Shown here: positions 48,150 to 59,048 of the stretch, one piece after another | Layout of the letters: each line of letters begins with the position of its first letter | Position numbering within the stretch: position 1 is the stretch's first letter | Assembly (NCBI RefSeq): GCF_000150275.1 | Contig: NW_002060948.1 | Coordinates: 631,066 to 695,065, forward strand | Length of the DNA stretch: 64,000 bases | Direction of reading: 5' to 3' | Source: Trichoplax adhaerens | Lineage: Eukaryota > Placozoa > Uniplacotomia > Trichoplacea > Trichoplacidae | Translations under genes and position numbers: made by a program | Notes under the pieces: model-generated | Told to the model about the DNA's origin: nothing | The model's input: the letters and a program-made list of their open reading frames with translations, nothing else | Databases searched by the model: none

Positions 48150-49250
48150 AGATCGGATTACAAATTAATCATGTCAAATCTTAGAAATTTGATGATCATC
48201 ATGAAATATTAGATAGAAAAGCTTACTGCAGAACAGTAAAACGATATCATTCACATTGCCTTAATTAACGCGTACAGTATACATCAAGCAGTATATTGCG
48301 ATGAGCACCATTGCTTCTGAGCTAATTGCATAAAGTACTGTATACGTACAGTCTCGTAGTCAATTAAAGGAAAATTGGATGGCTGTCATGAAATAATTAG
48401 ACAGAAAACTTACTGCAGAATAACAGAATCATGTCAATAATATTGCATAGTATTATACCATGGTACTGTGTGCAACAATTGCAGCTATATCTCTCTTGTG
48501 GCAGTCGTTGCTTCTGAATCAATTTACAGCATTCTTTGCAGAAAAGTAAATATTATATGCGTCTACGCGTATAATTATTAAACGTTATCTAGCTCGAATC
48601 TCAAGATTAGATTATAAATTGATCCTATCGAATTCTTAAAACGTAAGGGAAAAATTAGATGATTGTCATGACATTCATCGAATAGAAAAGCTTACTGTAG
48701 AACAGCAGAACGATGCCAATAATATTGCTAAGCGTTAACTTATAACGCAGTGTGCAATAATTCCAACTTTCACTTGTCATATAATAATTACTGTCCGCGT
48801 ATAATTGAGAATGGATGTGATGAGTATCATGATTTCTGAATGAGTCAATTGATAGCACATCTCGCATCAAAAGTACACCTAAAACACTCATTATTATCTA
48901 GCTCTCATCTACAATCAGAGATTAGATTACATATTGCTGATATCAAATCTTTAGAACTGCAAGAAAGAAATTGCTAATTGTCATTGAGGATAGAAACAGT
49001 CGATAGAAAAACCGACTACAAAACAACCGAGCGATCAATATCTAGCTTACTACTGTACTATACCATCATGACAATTATCTCTTATTACTTCCTAATCCGT
49101 ATAGATAGACAGTAAGTAATATGTTGCGATGATTATCACTGTTTCCGAGTCAATTTATAGCATACCTTGTATAAAAGTATCCCAAACCGCCATTGAAATG
49201 CGCTCGTTGCATGTCTTTATTTCTTGCTAAACTGTGATCAGAAGCAGGCA
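48150..49250. repeat. Degenerate tandem repeat, four copies
   Basis: Loose repeats of a unit containing TTATCTAG, an (A)TCAAAGATYRGATTACA-like block, GATTGTCATGA and GATAGAAAAGCTTACTGCAG. The latter anchors at about 48212, 48400, 48680 and 49001, so spacing varies from 190 to 320 bp. The copies are strongly diverged, implying an old expansion. Confidence 0.65.
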
Positions 49251-49903
49251 CAGTACTGTACTATAGAAGGCACAATGTGCAAAATTAGCTGTCATCTCAT
49301 TATAGTCTCTTGGTGATAATAATACGTCTATCTGTCTAGCTAGTAGTGATGACAAAACACGGTCAAAAGGGTGACGATTATTTTACACATTGCCATTGTA
49401 TTCTAATTTCAGGCAGAGTAGAAAGCCTTTTCCTTAAAGGACTTTTAATAGTCCTTATTGTAGAGAAAAGTAGTACAAATAACAACAAATGATGATAGCA
49501 TTCCCCTTTCAAGTTGCTTGCAAATGAAAAATGGATAGTCATAGTCATTTTCAGTCTATTTCAGTGGCAGTATAACGTACCATACCATATTATGTTATAC
49601 TATTGGTGCACTACATGTTGGCCGTATGTTTGCTACTATATACTACGGTAGAGTGTTGGTGTAGCCGCTACCTGCGATCATTGCACCACTACTCACATCC
49701 AATGGGAAGGTTCAAATTTGGCCAAAAGCAATTATTTCCACCTCAAATGCAATTTATTTATTCCATACTATGAATTGCTAGCAATGTTATAGTTGCAATT
49801 ATGAGTGATACAAGAGCTTTTACGGTTTTGCTAGTCTTTAATCTGCTGTGTTGTCATGATTTGAAGATAGATGTGTATTGACTGTAATAAATGATTGCTA
49901 AAA
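49251..49903. other. 5' flank of the two-TM protein gene
   Basis: One CAGTACTGTACTATAG element at about 49250. An ATG at 49891 opens a short out-of-frame upstream reading frame overlapping the main start. Nothing else recognised. Confidence 0.4.
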
Positions 49904-50266
49904 ATGAATTTTCGTCAACGATTGGCTTGGATTTTAACCTTAATTTATTTAACATGCGGTTGCTATACAATTTATTATACATTCGATAGGAAAAGTGGTT
50001 ACGGAGAAGTTATTATGCAAAATGGCGATGCTGCACCCAATCGATATCCCTCAAGTGTTCAATGGATTGCTAGAGTTTATGATGTCATTCCTAGCCATGT
50101 CTGGTTTATCTCTGGAGTAATACTTTATCTAATTTTCTTTATCGTATTACTGACTCTCACTGCTGCCAATCCAGTCGAATTATTCAATCATTTTATTGGT
50201 ACCATCAACATTTTTAAACAATCTAAGCCACATCTACAGCCAGTTAATGGTATTAGAATGACGTGA
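49904..50266 (+). CDS. Small two-transmembrane protein, unknown function
   Basis: Uninterrupted 120-residue frame from the ATG at 49904 (MNFRQRLAWILTLIYLTC). Two hydrophobic spans are visible: residues about 8-25 and 66-88 (FISGVILYLIFFIVLLTL). Between them is a loop of roughly 40 residues (RKSGYGEVIMQNGDAAPNRY), and a basic C-terminal tail follows. A hairpin topology in a cell membrane is likely. I do not recognise a family. Coding potential is supported by balanced amino-acid use, unlike the Y/C/I-rich random frames nearby. A conflicting ATG 13 bases upstream, in another frame, could reduce translation. It is convergent with the HARBI1-like gene. No intron is evident, though further 3' exons cannot be excluded. 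Confidence 0.6.
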   Translation: MNFRQRLAWILTLIYLTCGCYTIYYTFDRKSGYGEVIMQNGDAAPNRYPSSVQWIARVYDVIPSHVWFISGVILYLIFFIVLLTLTAANPVELFNHFIGTINIFKQSKPHLQPVNGIRMT

Positions 50267-52424
50267 ATATCATTTCCCATAGAGACTTTGATTGAAAGAG
50301 ACATCATTGGAGTAGATGTAGATAGAAACACTCCACTGCTTTATCCTACTGTAAGCATGGACTAACCACTAAACTTGCTAGGCTCGAGTATTGGACAGTG
50401 GGATGCAGTAAACTAAAATTTCATTTTACAGACTGTGAATGATTGATTGATTTAATGACGAAAAGTTAAAACGTAGAATGCAAATACAAGTATTAATGTC
50501 AATCATGATGAACATACTATTTTTTATAGATAACTGTTATTGTATCAAATCAAATTTATACCCATGCTTCATCGAAATGAAAGTACTTTCGATACTATGA
50601 TAATCAATTATTATGTTCCAGCGTTTACACAATAATTTTCATGTTTTTTTCTACATTTTAGTCTTAATATTGATTGAATAACTTGATCCTCTAAATTTAA
50701 CTGTACACAAATGAAAGATTTCTGTTCGTATAATTCTTAACTAATCGTATACAAAATAGGAATTAATAACGCATCATATACTAAACATATTTATTCTCTA
50801 TAATATTAATATCGCTAGTCATTTGCAATGAACTTAAATTTCTTATCCATATTATAAAGATTGATATACGAATCAAGCATCTAGTATCATAGCGAGACAT
50901 TGTATTATTACTTCTACCCAATATGTACAGCTTAGTGTATCCTGTAATGCATTGGACTGCAGCACCATAAAATCGTAAAAATGAATTTTGTTAATTGCAG
51001 ACTTTATACTGTCTATTTCCAATGAATGACATGATTATTTACTCTACGTCATCGCTGCTTGCTTAATCGTATGTTATCATGAATGGCTCTTCGATTAACG
51101 TCGGAAAAATTTATTGGATGGACCATCATAAAAATATAATTTATAGCGTAAAATCCGCTAGCAATTGTATTTCTTAATGTTTAACCTTGCAAGCATTGGC
51201 ATTTCCTAAATTGATTAGGAAACGAAATATTACACTATTATTGTACTTAGTTATACTGCATTTTGATATTAGATTTAGTTTCTTGCTGAATTACTATATA
51301 TTTTTACGTGATTGAGATTTACTGCACTGTACATGATATAGGATTATCATCATTAAAATTCAACACTAGTATTTTACAAAACAGGTATATTTCGATTTGT
51401 CTGTCCTCCATTTTCTGACATCTCATTATAAATTCCAATATAGATAGAGGAAATAAATTCAACTATGGATATCCGGTCATATTTGGAATACTTGATATTT
51501 GTAATGTATCTAGTTAGATGGTGCAATAGCAAAGAATAATTAATTACTATATTCTATAACTTCGCTTGTATGACTCTAAAACGTACAATTTGCCTAAATT
51601 GGGCACTATAGAACAACTCTACTCCATCATCCATAGTGATGGCGGAGTATATCATGACTCGTACTTGCGATCAAAAGTTACATATTTATTATTGACCAAG
51701 TCAGACCAACCAACCTTAGTAATGAGCAATCAAATGTGTTAATATTATTTTTGGGTAAAAATTAATATATAAAATGCAAATTAATACTTGAATCAGATAT
51801 CTTTGTGACGATAGTGCAATAATAATATGTCATTTAGAATATCTTTAAAGAAATAGAAGCTGTCATAGACAGTGTCAATTACTAAAGTCTTAAGCCTTGT
51901 CAAATATATACAGTACATTACTATAATAAAAATTTCAGCAAATAGTAAATGTATACATAGCTGTTAGAAATTTGACTTGCGAAGACAACACTGTACTGTA
52001 CATGCTGGTTGCTACCAATTTTTTTTAAACTATAGTAATAAGACAACAATAGCGGAAAATACAGGTACAAAAAGAAAAGCAACGATACTATCATCTACTA
52101 CGTTATAACGCTATGCATTATCTGTAGTAGCAGCTTAACTTAATCATTAATAAGGAACACATAAGCGGTTATTTGTGTACTAATTTAATAGTCGTTTAAG
52201 TATATGAGCATAGTTGTATAATAATAATAATTAATTAATTATATATTATTACTATGTAATATATCGTGTGGGTATTGAGGTAGGGTCTTTTAACTTTTAA
52301 GAAATATCACATTATTATCATGTGCATCGATTGATACACAGATTTTAAATATAGAACATAGTAACATACAGTATTAATGCAATACGTCTGATAATCATTA
52401 ATGTATAATAATATATTAGACAGA
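50267..52424. other. Intergenic DNA between the two-TM gene and HARBI1-like gene
   Basis: AT-rich, with no coding exon recognised. One short GTAC-W element (CACTGTACTGTACATG) near 51990. Runs of AATAATTAATTA at about 52215-52245. Confidence 0.45.
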
Positions 52425-54911
52425 CTATGAACTGCTTTGCTTCATTTTATACAAGTTATTAGCAACAGCTTCTCGTAATAATTCAGCTTCATAAGCATCT
52501 GCAGAGATCTCCATATCAGTGTTATTGATACCAATACAATTGCTGTTTCCATTATAAAGTACTATCTCATCGTCTGATGACATAAATTCCATGGGTAATC
52601 CATTCTCCATTGAACGGCTGATATTGTGCAAGACGCAACAGGCATGGACAATGGTGCGAACACTTCGAATATCTTTCCGACGAATTAACTTTAATCGTTG
52701 GAAACGCCCAATCAACAATCGAAAAGCAGACTTGATGTAACTTGTAGCGCAATTATGAACTTCGTTGTAAGACACTTTCCAATGGTAATCATCTCCAGTG
52801 ATTTGTTTATAAGGTGTAAGTAGCCAAGGTCTTAGAGGATAACTTTCATCTCCGAGTACGGATACACCTAAGAAGTAGAGGTAATAGTTGATTTTTTTGC
52901 TTAGCACTTGCAAACGTTGAAAGAAAGTAGTAGAATATCTTACTATCCAGTCTATATCTATCTATCTATCTAGAGATATAACATGTATATATATATATAT
53001 ACACGTAAATAAAAGGACTATTAATTAACAAATTAATTATCGTTACCATTGCACCATTCCCTGGCGTATTTTCGGAGTGGATCAGTCAAGTTAACTGGAT
53101 TATTAGCTTCATTATTGGACTCAACAGGACAACCGCCAAGAATATAAAAAAAGATTAAATCGGTATCGCATATTGCCTGCAGTAAGGATGCATAACAGCT
53201 CTTCTTAGCGTCTCTGTACTGGCCTATTTCGTCTGTAATTTTCGATGGCGTAAAACGAATATAACAAGTACTCATACAGCCAATTACATTCGGTATATTA
53301 TGACGCTTTCTAAATTTGCGGATATTACTTTGACGTTTTGAGCCGGTAGGCCATTTAATAAATTGATAGAACAATTCGCCTAAAAATCCGGTAAAATCGT
53401 CAACAATTTGGCTAGCGGTTGTCGGGGAGACGTTAAATCGTTTGGCTAATCCACTATAAGTGGTTGTTTGATGACCGAGATAGTTTAAGCCTAGTAAAAC
53501 ACATTTAGCAGATTCTCGATATTTGAAATGCATGGATCTTTCGAATCTTCCTACGATGTACGAGTAGACTTTTTTGGTTACTCGAAATGTTTGAAAAAAT
53601 TCCCTATCAAACCTGTCCATAAGAAATATTTTGCGATTACTTACAATTTTGAGTTTAACATTAAAGGTAAAAGGGGAAGCGATATTACGTTGTATCAATC
53701 AGTCTCAATCTCATCGTCATTGATACTAGTACAGTAACACTATTGCTGTACTTGAACAATATTGTTATTAGTGAATATACAGTAGTATATGTAAGTTATA
53801 AAGATTGTTCATTAATAGGATAGATTTCTTGGCACAACAGAAAATGAGTGCATTGACAAACTCTGCACTCTTTTTATGATATGATGTATACGCGCGTATA
53901 ATATGACTAACGCTACCTTACAATATTGACCATGATTAACTTTATGGCTACTTGAAAAAAGTCCAACCGAATGAGTAGTAGAACTAATCACCACAGAAAA
54001 ATGGTGTACTTCAAAATTCGACACTATTTCTAGTGCTATCTTACAGTATTGATAGTATGATGAATTGAAGGATGGCCAATCCCCCAAAAAGTCAAACATA
54101 GTCGCGGGGTGATACGATTAACGTGATCAAGCCTTGTAAAGATATTGAATACGTTGTTCACTAACCATCAATAAAAACAAACAAACACCGTCATGACCAA
54201 TTCTAGATTACTGTACAGTATGTTTACCACTAGTATTGATGAATGACATTGTGGAAGGGAGAAAATGGAAGCAATTTATGGCTTTAGTGGTAGATAACGA
54301 TATTTTCAATGTAAAGGACGATACTTTAATCATCAGTGGTAGTTGAGAGGAAAACGAGCAAGAATTAGAAGGAGATACTTGCAATCAAAGTAGGATCAGA
54401 AAGGTGTCATGCAATATTGTTTCAATTGATTGGCTCCTTTTATGAATCAATTATATTATAGAAGTTGTTGAAATTGGATTGAGGTAGGAGTAGTTATGAA
54501 AAATACGTCTAGATGGAAACTTTTGGAGGCTATTGTTGAAAGTAATAAAATGATAAACAGCCTAAAATCTGCATGACTTTGCTACCCATGGAAATGATAG
54601 TAACGCTTTGTGTAGCAATTATGATCTCTAGTTGTACTGTATTGGTTGATTTAATAGAGTGATACAAATAGTCAAGGTGATTTCCGAGTATGCATTTTAA
54701 TGATGGAGTGTACCCCATGAAGAGTGGATGGTTGTAGGGCTATTTTTCAATCGATTGTAGAATGCAATGATATTGAATTATGTTGAAAGCATGCTACTGC
54801 AGCTTACCCGACAATCTCTAACGGTAAATATTGCGGTGGATAGACTTCGCTGACATCACTTGTACTAGGATCCGTATCCAGCTCGCTTTCTTGTGTATCC
54901 AGTAACGACAT
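52425..54911 (-). CDS. HARBI1: HARBI1-like PIF/Harbinger-derived nuclease, catalytic residues lost
   Basis: Protein derived from a Harbinger transposase (DDE_Tnp_4 fold). Three exons: 54911-54808 (ATG; acidic start MSLLDTQESELDTDPSTSDV), 53612-53047 and 52942-52425, giving 395 residues in continuous phase. The middle exon has the helical N-domain (FRVTKKVYSYIVGRFE), an HTH-like part (YSGLAKRFNVSPTTASQIV) and the block NVIGCMSTCYIRFTPSK, which aligns with the transposase block VIGCIDGTHIRI. The last exon has LGDESYPLRPWLLTPY, SAFRLLIGRFQRLK and the ending VHACCVLHNI. At the three metal-binding positions (Asp of GCIDGT, Asp of the WPGSxHDS block, Glu of VERAFG) this protein shows Ser, Ser (WCNVRYSTTFF) and Lys (SYIKSAF). 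About 30 extra residues precede the second block. No terminal inverted repeats are evident. Intron 2 (104 bp) is TATC and TA microsatellite. It looks like a host gene. Confidence 0.85.
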
Positions 54912-55699
54912 GTTGATTGATTAATTGAAGATTATCTGACTATTGGCATGGTCATGGATAGATGAGAAGCAAAAAAAAAAAAAAATGGAAAAACCTTTGA
55001 AAATAGATTCAAGATAGCACAATCCATTTGTAAAGTAGAGTATAATTATATCAACACATTTGCAAAGTCAAGCCAAAGGCTGGAAAGTGAATGGAATCCA
55101 CTTTCTTGCTTGACTTGTTATCATTCTTAGTATCATCTAATGCTAAAATCGACCTAGATCACTGTCTATTCATGATGCACGATTGCATTCAAAAGACTAG
55201 AAAAGAAATGAAACATGACTATGATTGTTTCCTATCGTCGATAGTACTACTGTCTGCATGGAGAAGAAGTTTTACGTATGGATACATTGCATAGCCATGA
55301 TGGCCATTGACTTTCTTGTCTTGCCATTTTACTCTATTCAAAACCTACTTGAAAGGTCCAATGACGCGTTTATACAGCAAAAAGGAAACTTTCCATTGCA
55401 TCTTTTTCTTCTGGTGACAACGATTAAAGGCAAGATAGGACGTCAAGATGTCCACTGCAATAAGATAATGATTGGCAATAGGATTAGAAGAAGGTTCTCC
55501 TAAGAAAAAAAAGGGGAAAAAAAAGTTTTTGCAATGGATGCTCTTGAGATTGGATCGCCAACTGCTGCAAAACAACTCTCTCGCCGATTCTCCTGTGTCA
55601 CGATCACTTGGCTGGTGGGTCTACCCTAGGCGCTAGAAACACCACCGAGATTGTAGAGAAGAGACTGGATCGAGTGGCGTGCCTGCTACGGCCAACCTG
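54912..55699. other. 5' flank of HARBI1-like gene, nothing recognised
   Basis: Contains a poly(A) run near 54970 and overlapping short frames on both strands (55091-55575) without family resemblance. Confidence 0.4.
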
Positions 55700-57575
55700 G
55701 ATGCAAGAAAAGGGTACTGGAGTCGAGTATAAGGGTTTGGATCATGCTAACGATTGAGTAACGCAACCTACACTCCGCCTATTACGGTACAGTATAGGTG
55801 AAGACGTCGATGGTGATTGTGGCTGCCATTGACTCAACAGTACTGGTTCTCCAATCTGTCACGCAAACTCACCCAGCAGTTCCTTCACCCTTCTACTGCG
55901 ACTGCGCATCATTCCTTGGCTAGAAAAGGGTATTGGAGTCCGAGTATAAGGGCTTGGATTATGCTATCGATTGGGTAACGCAACCTACACTCCGCCTATT
56001 ACGGTACAGTATAGGTGAAGACGTCGATGGTGATTGTGGCTGCCATTGACTCAACAGTACTGGTTCTCCAATCTGTCACGCAAACTCACCCAGCAGTTCC
56101 TTCACCCTTCTACTGCGACTGCGCATCATTCCTTGGCTAGAAAAGGGTATTGGAAAGGGGTATAACCCGGTACAGTATACAGTAGGTGAAGACGTCGATG
56201 GTGATTGTGCCTGCCATTGACTCAACAGTACTGGTTCTACAATCTGTCACGCAAACTCACCCAGCAATTTCCTTCACCCTTCTGCTGCGACTGCGCATCA
56301 TTCCCTGGCTAGTATAAGGGCTTGGATCACGCTATCGATTGGGTAAAGCAACCTACACTCCGCCTATTACGGTACAGTATAGGTGAAGACGTCGATGGTG
56401 ATTGTGCCTGCCATTGACTCAACAGTACTGGTTCTACAATCTGTCACGCAAACTCACCCAGCAGTTCCTTCACCCTTCTACTGCGACTGCGCATCATTCC
56501 TTGGCTAGAAAAGGGTATTGGAAAGGGGTATAACCCGGTACAGTATACAGTAGGTGAAGACGTCGATGGTGATTGTGCCTGCCATTGACTCAACAGTACT
56601 GGTTCTACAATCTGTCACGCAAACTCACCCAGCAATTTCCTTCACCCTTCTGCTGCGACTGCGCATCATTCCCTGGCTAGTATAAGGGCTTGGATCACGC
56701 TATCGATTGGGTAACGCAACCTATACTCCGCCTATTACGGTACAGTATAGGTGAAGACGTCGATGGTGATTGTGCCTGCCATTGACTCAACAGTACTGGT
56801 TCTACAATCTGTCACGCAAACTCACCCAGCAGTTCCTTCACCCTTCTAGTACTGCGACTGCGCATCATTCCTTGGCTAGAAAAGGGTATCGGAAAGGGGT
56901 ATAACCCGGTACAGTATACAGTAGGTGAAGACGTCGATGGTGATTGTGCCTGCCATTGACTCAACAGTACTGGTTCTACAATCTGTCACGCAAACTCACC
57001 CAGCAATTTCCTTCACCCTTCTAGTACTGCGACTGCGCATCATTCCTTGGCTAGAAAAGGGTATTGGAAAGGGGTATAAGCCGGTACAGTACTGTATACA
57101 GTAGGTGAAGACGTCGATGGTGATTGTGCCTGCCATTGACTCAACAGTACTGGTTCTACAATCTGTCACGCAAACTCACCCAGCAGTTCCTTCACCCTTC
57201 TACTGCGACTGCGCATCATTCCTTGGCTAGAAAAGGGTATTGGAAAGGGGTATAAGCCGGTACAGTACTGTATACAGTAGGTGAAGACGTCGATGGTGAT
57301 TGTGCCTGCCATTGACTCAACAGTACTGGTTCTACAATCTGTCACGCAAACTCACCCAGCAGTTCCTTCACCCTTCTACTGCGACTGCGCATCATTCCTT
57401 GGCTAGAAAAGGGTATTGGAAAGGGGTATAACCCGGTACAGTATACAGTAGGTGAAGACGTCGATGGTGATTGTGCCTGCCATTGACTCAACAGTACTGG
57501 TTCTACAATCTGTCACGCAAACTCACCCAGCAGTTCCTTCACCCTTCTACTGCGACTGCGCATTATTCCCTGGCT
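55700..57575. repeat. Ten-copy ~170-217 bp satellite with two alternating unit types
   Basis: The block AAGACGTCGATGGTGATTGT occurs at 55801, 56018, 56189, 56386, 56557, 56754, 56928, 57108, 57284 and 57454. Spacings are 217, 171, 197, 171, 197, 174, 180, 176 and 170. All units share CCATTGACTCAACAGTACTG, CTGTCACGCAAACTCACCCA and TACTGCGACTGCGCATCATT. Type A spacers carry GCAACCTACACTCCGCCTAT; type B carry GGAAAGGGGTATAACCCGG and a TACAGTATACAGTA palindrome. Order is A A B A B A B B B B. Units are nearly identical and CpG-containing, unlike the flanks. Confidence 0.95.
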
Positions 57576-57940
57576 TTTTCGCCCAACACAGATCGGATTG
57601 ATATCAATATGGGATAAACGACTGACAGGTTACTACAGTACTGCAAATAGACAAACGATTGGCCATCGCTGGCCTGTACCAACTCCAATCTTGACTGGCG
57701 AAACCACTTTCAAGCATACTGCTGTTGCTGCTATAATGTGGAAATTTTCTTTTTTTAAATAAGATTGTAATGTCATGACACTGTCAAAACACACACACAC
57801 ACATCAAGCAACATTCATGTCGATTGGGAATGGGAGAATTTGGGATTCGTACAGTATGGATAAAAGTCGAGATCAGTCGGTAACCCCGCCATTGCTCAAT
57901 GCTCATTGGATACAGGACGGCGGCGCTACAAGGCCACGCA
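57576..57940. other. Spacer between satellite and GTAC-W island
   Basis: Contains an (AC)n run at 57789-57802 and no recognised gene. Confidence 0.4.
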
Positions 57941-58935
57941 TTGTACACAGTAGAAATACTGTGCACTGTACACTGTACATGACACGTTATGCGCATGCAC
58001 GTTACTCGTGATCGTCCTTTATCACGCGCCACTGCTGATGTTTTTGTCGTGTATTGCTGCGTGGACAAATACCTAATAGTACACTATAGTACTGGCTGTA
58101 CTGTATTGGTATATCCATAGTGCCTTTCAAACTGGTTACCACTACTTTTGTACGCATACAGTACTGTCTAGTCAGTACAGACTGATACTGTACGAGTGGA
58201 CGTGTGGACCAGAGTGTGCACAACTGCGTGGTGAGAAATAAGCTACTTCACGCTATGAAAAAGAACCAGTCAAAGTGTAAAACTAGTACAATTGGATGTT
58301 GAGCCATTTCTATGGAAAAGTAAAGCGATTTTATCACCAGTCCATGACCACTGACTACAGCAATGGACGCTGATTGTGTACTTTGGTTGAAATTTGAGCA
58401 AACTTTCCATCTGATTGAGTTAGGTCATACTGGACACTATAGTTCAGCAGTAGTTTGTGGGTACGTTACTGTACAGTATAAAACCACCGATGCGGTTGTC
58501 TTGAGTACAGTACTATAGACTGTAGACGTACAGTATTTTGAACAGCCACGGACGGTGAAGCAAGGGACGCTCCAACCACCCTCAGCTTCACACTCTCGAT
58601 CATAACTGCATGCAAAATAAGGGAAAGAAAAAACAGAAATTGGGTGGTCGAGGAGTCGCCTGGGTTAATAAGCAAGGCATTTTATTGCTGCACCGATGGG
58701 CTAGTCTATGTATAAAGAGCGAAAGAAACCGCTCTTTGGCAGTCTACTGTACAGTAGCTTTGACCATCTAGCAGGTAATGTACTGTACAGTGTACACTAG
58801 TAAATACTGTACTAGTAATAGAGTACAGTACAGTACAGTACTGTAGAACAAGCGTGGGTTGTGACTGTACAGTACTAGACTCAAGAACTGTACACTGTAC
58901 ACAGTAGCCTCGAGTACGCCAACTGTACTGGACCG
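57941..58935. repeat. GTAC-W palindromic island 4 upstream of the C19orf47-like gene
   Basis: Blocks at 57941-57982 (TGTGCACTGTACACTGTACA), 58075-58195 and 58468-58535. The densest is 58745-58935, with GAGTACAGTACAGTACAGTA and GAACTGTACACTGTACACAG, followed by a GGACCGGACCGGATCGGAC run. It ends about 115 bp before the next gene's ATG. Confidence 0.75.
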
Positions 58936-59048
58936 GACCGGATCGGACTGGACCACTGTAAGCGCGGCAGACACACCATTGGCGGCCTCCATCGGCAGCA
59001 AACTAATCTAAATCGCAATATCATTTTCTGCCTTGTAGCAGCAAGAAA

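Noticed and set aside
54530-55575. Overlapping open frames on both strands around 54.5-55.6 kb
   Set aside because: No family resemblance; those below 54808 fall in the HARBI1-like intron 1 and the rest in its 5' flank.
55700-57575. CRISPR-like regular repeat array
   Set aside because: Units are 170-217 bp and the spacers are themselves repeated; the context is a eukaryotic genome with intron-containing genes. It is a satellite.
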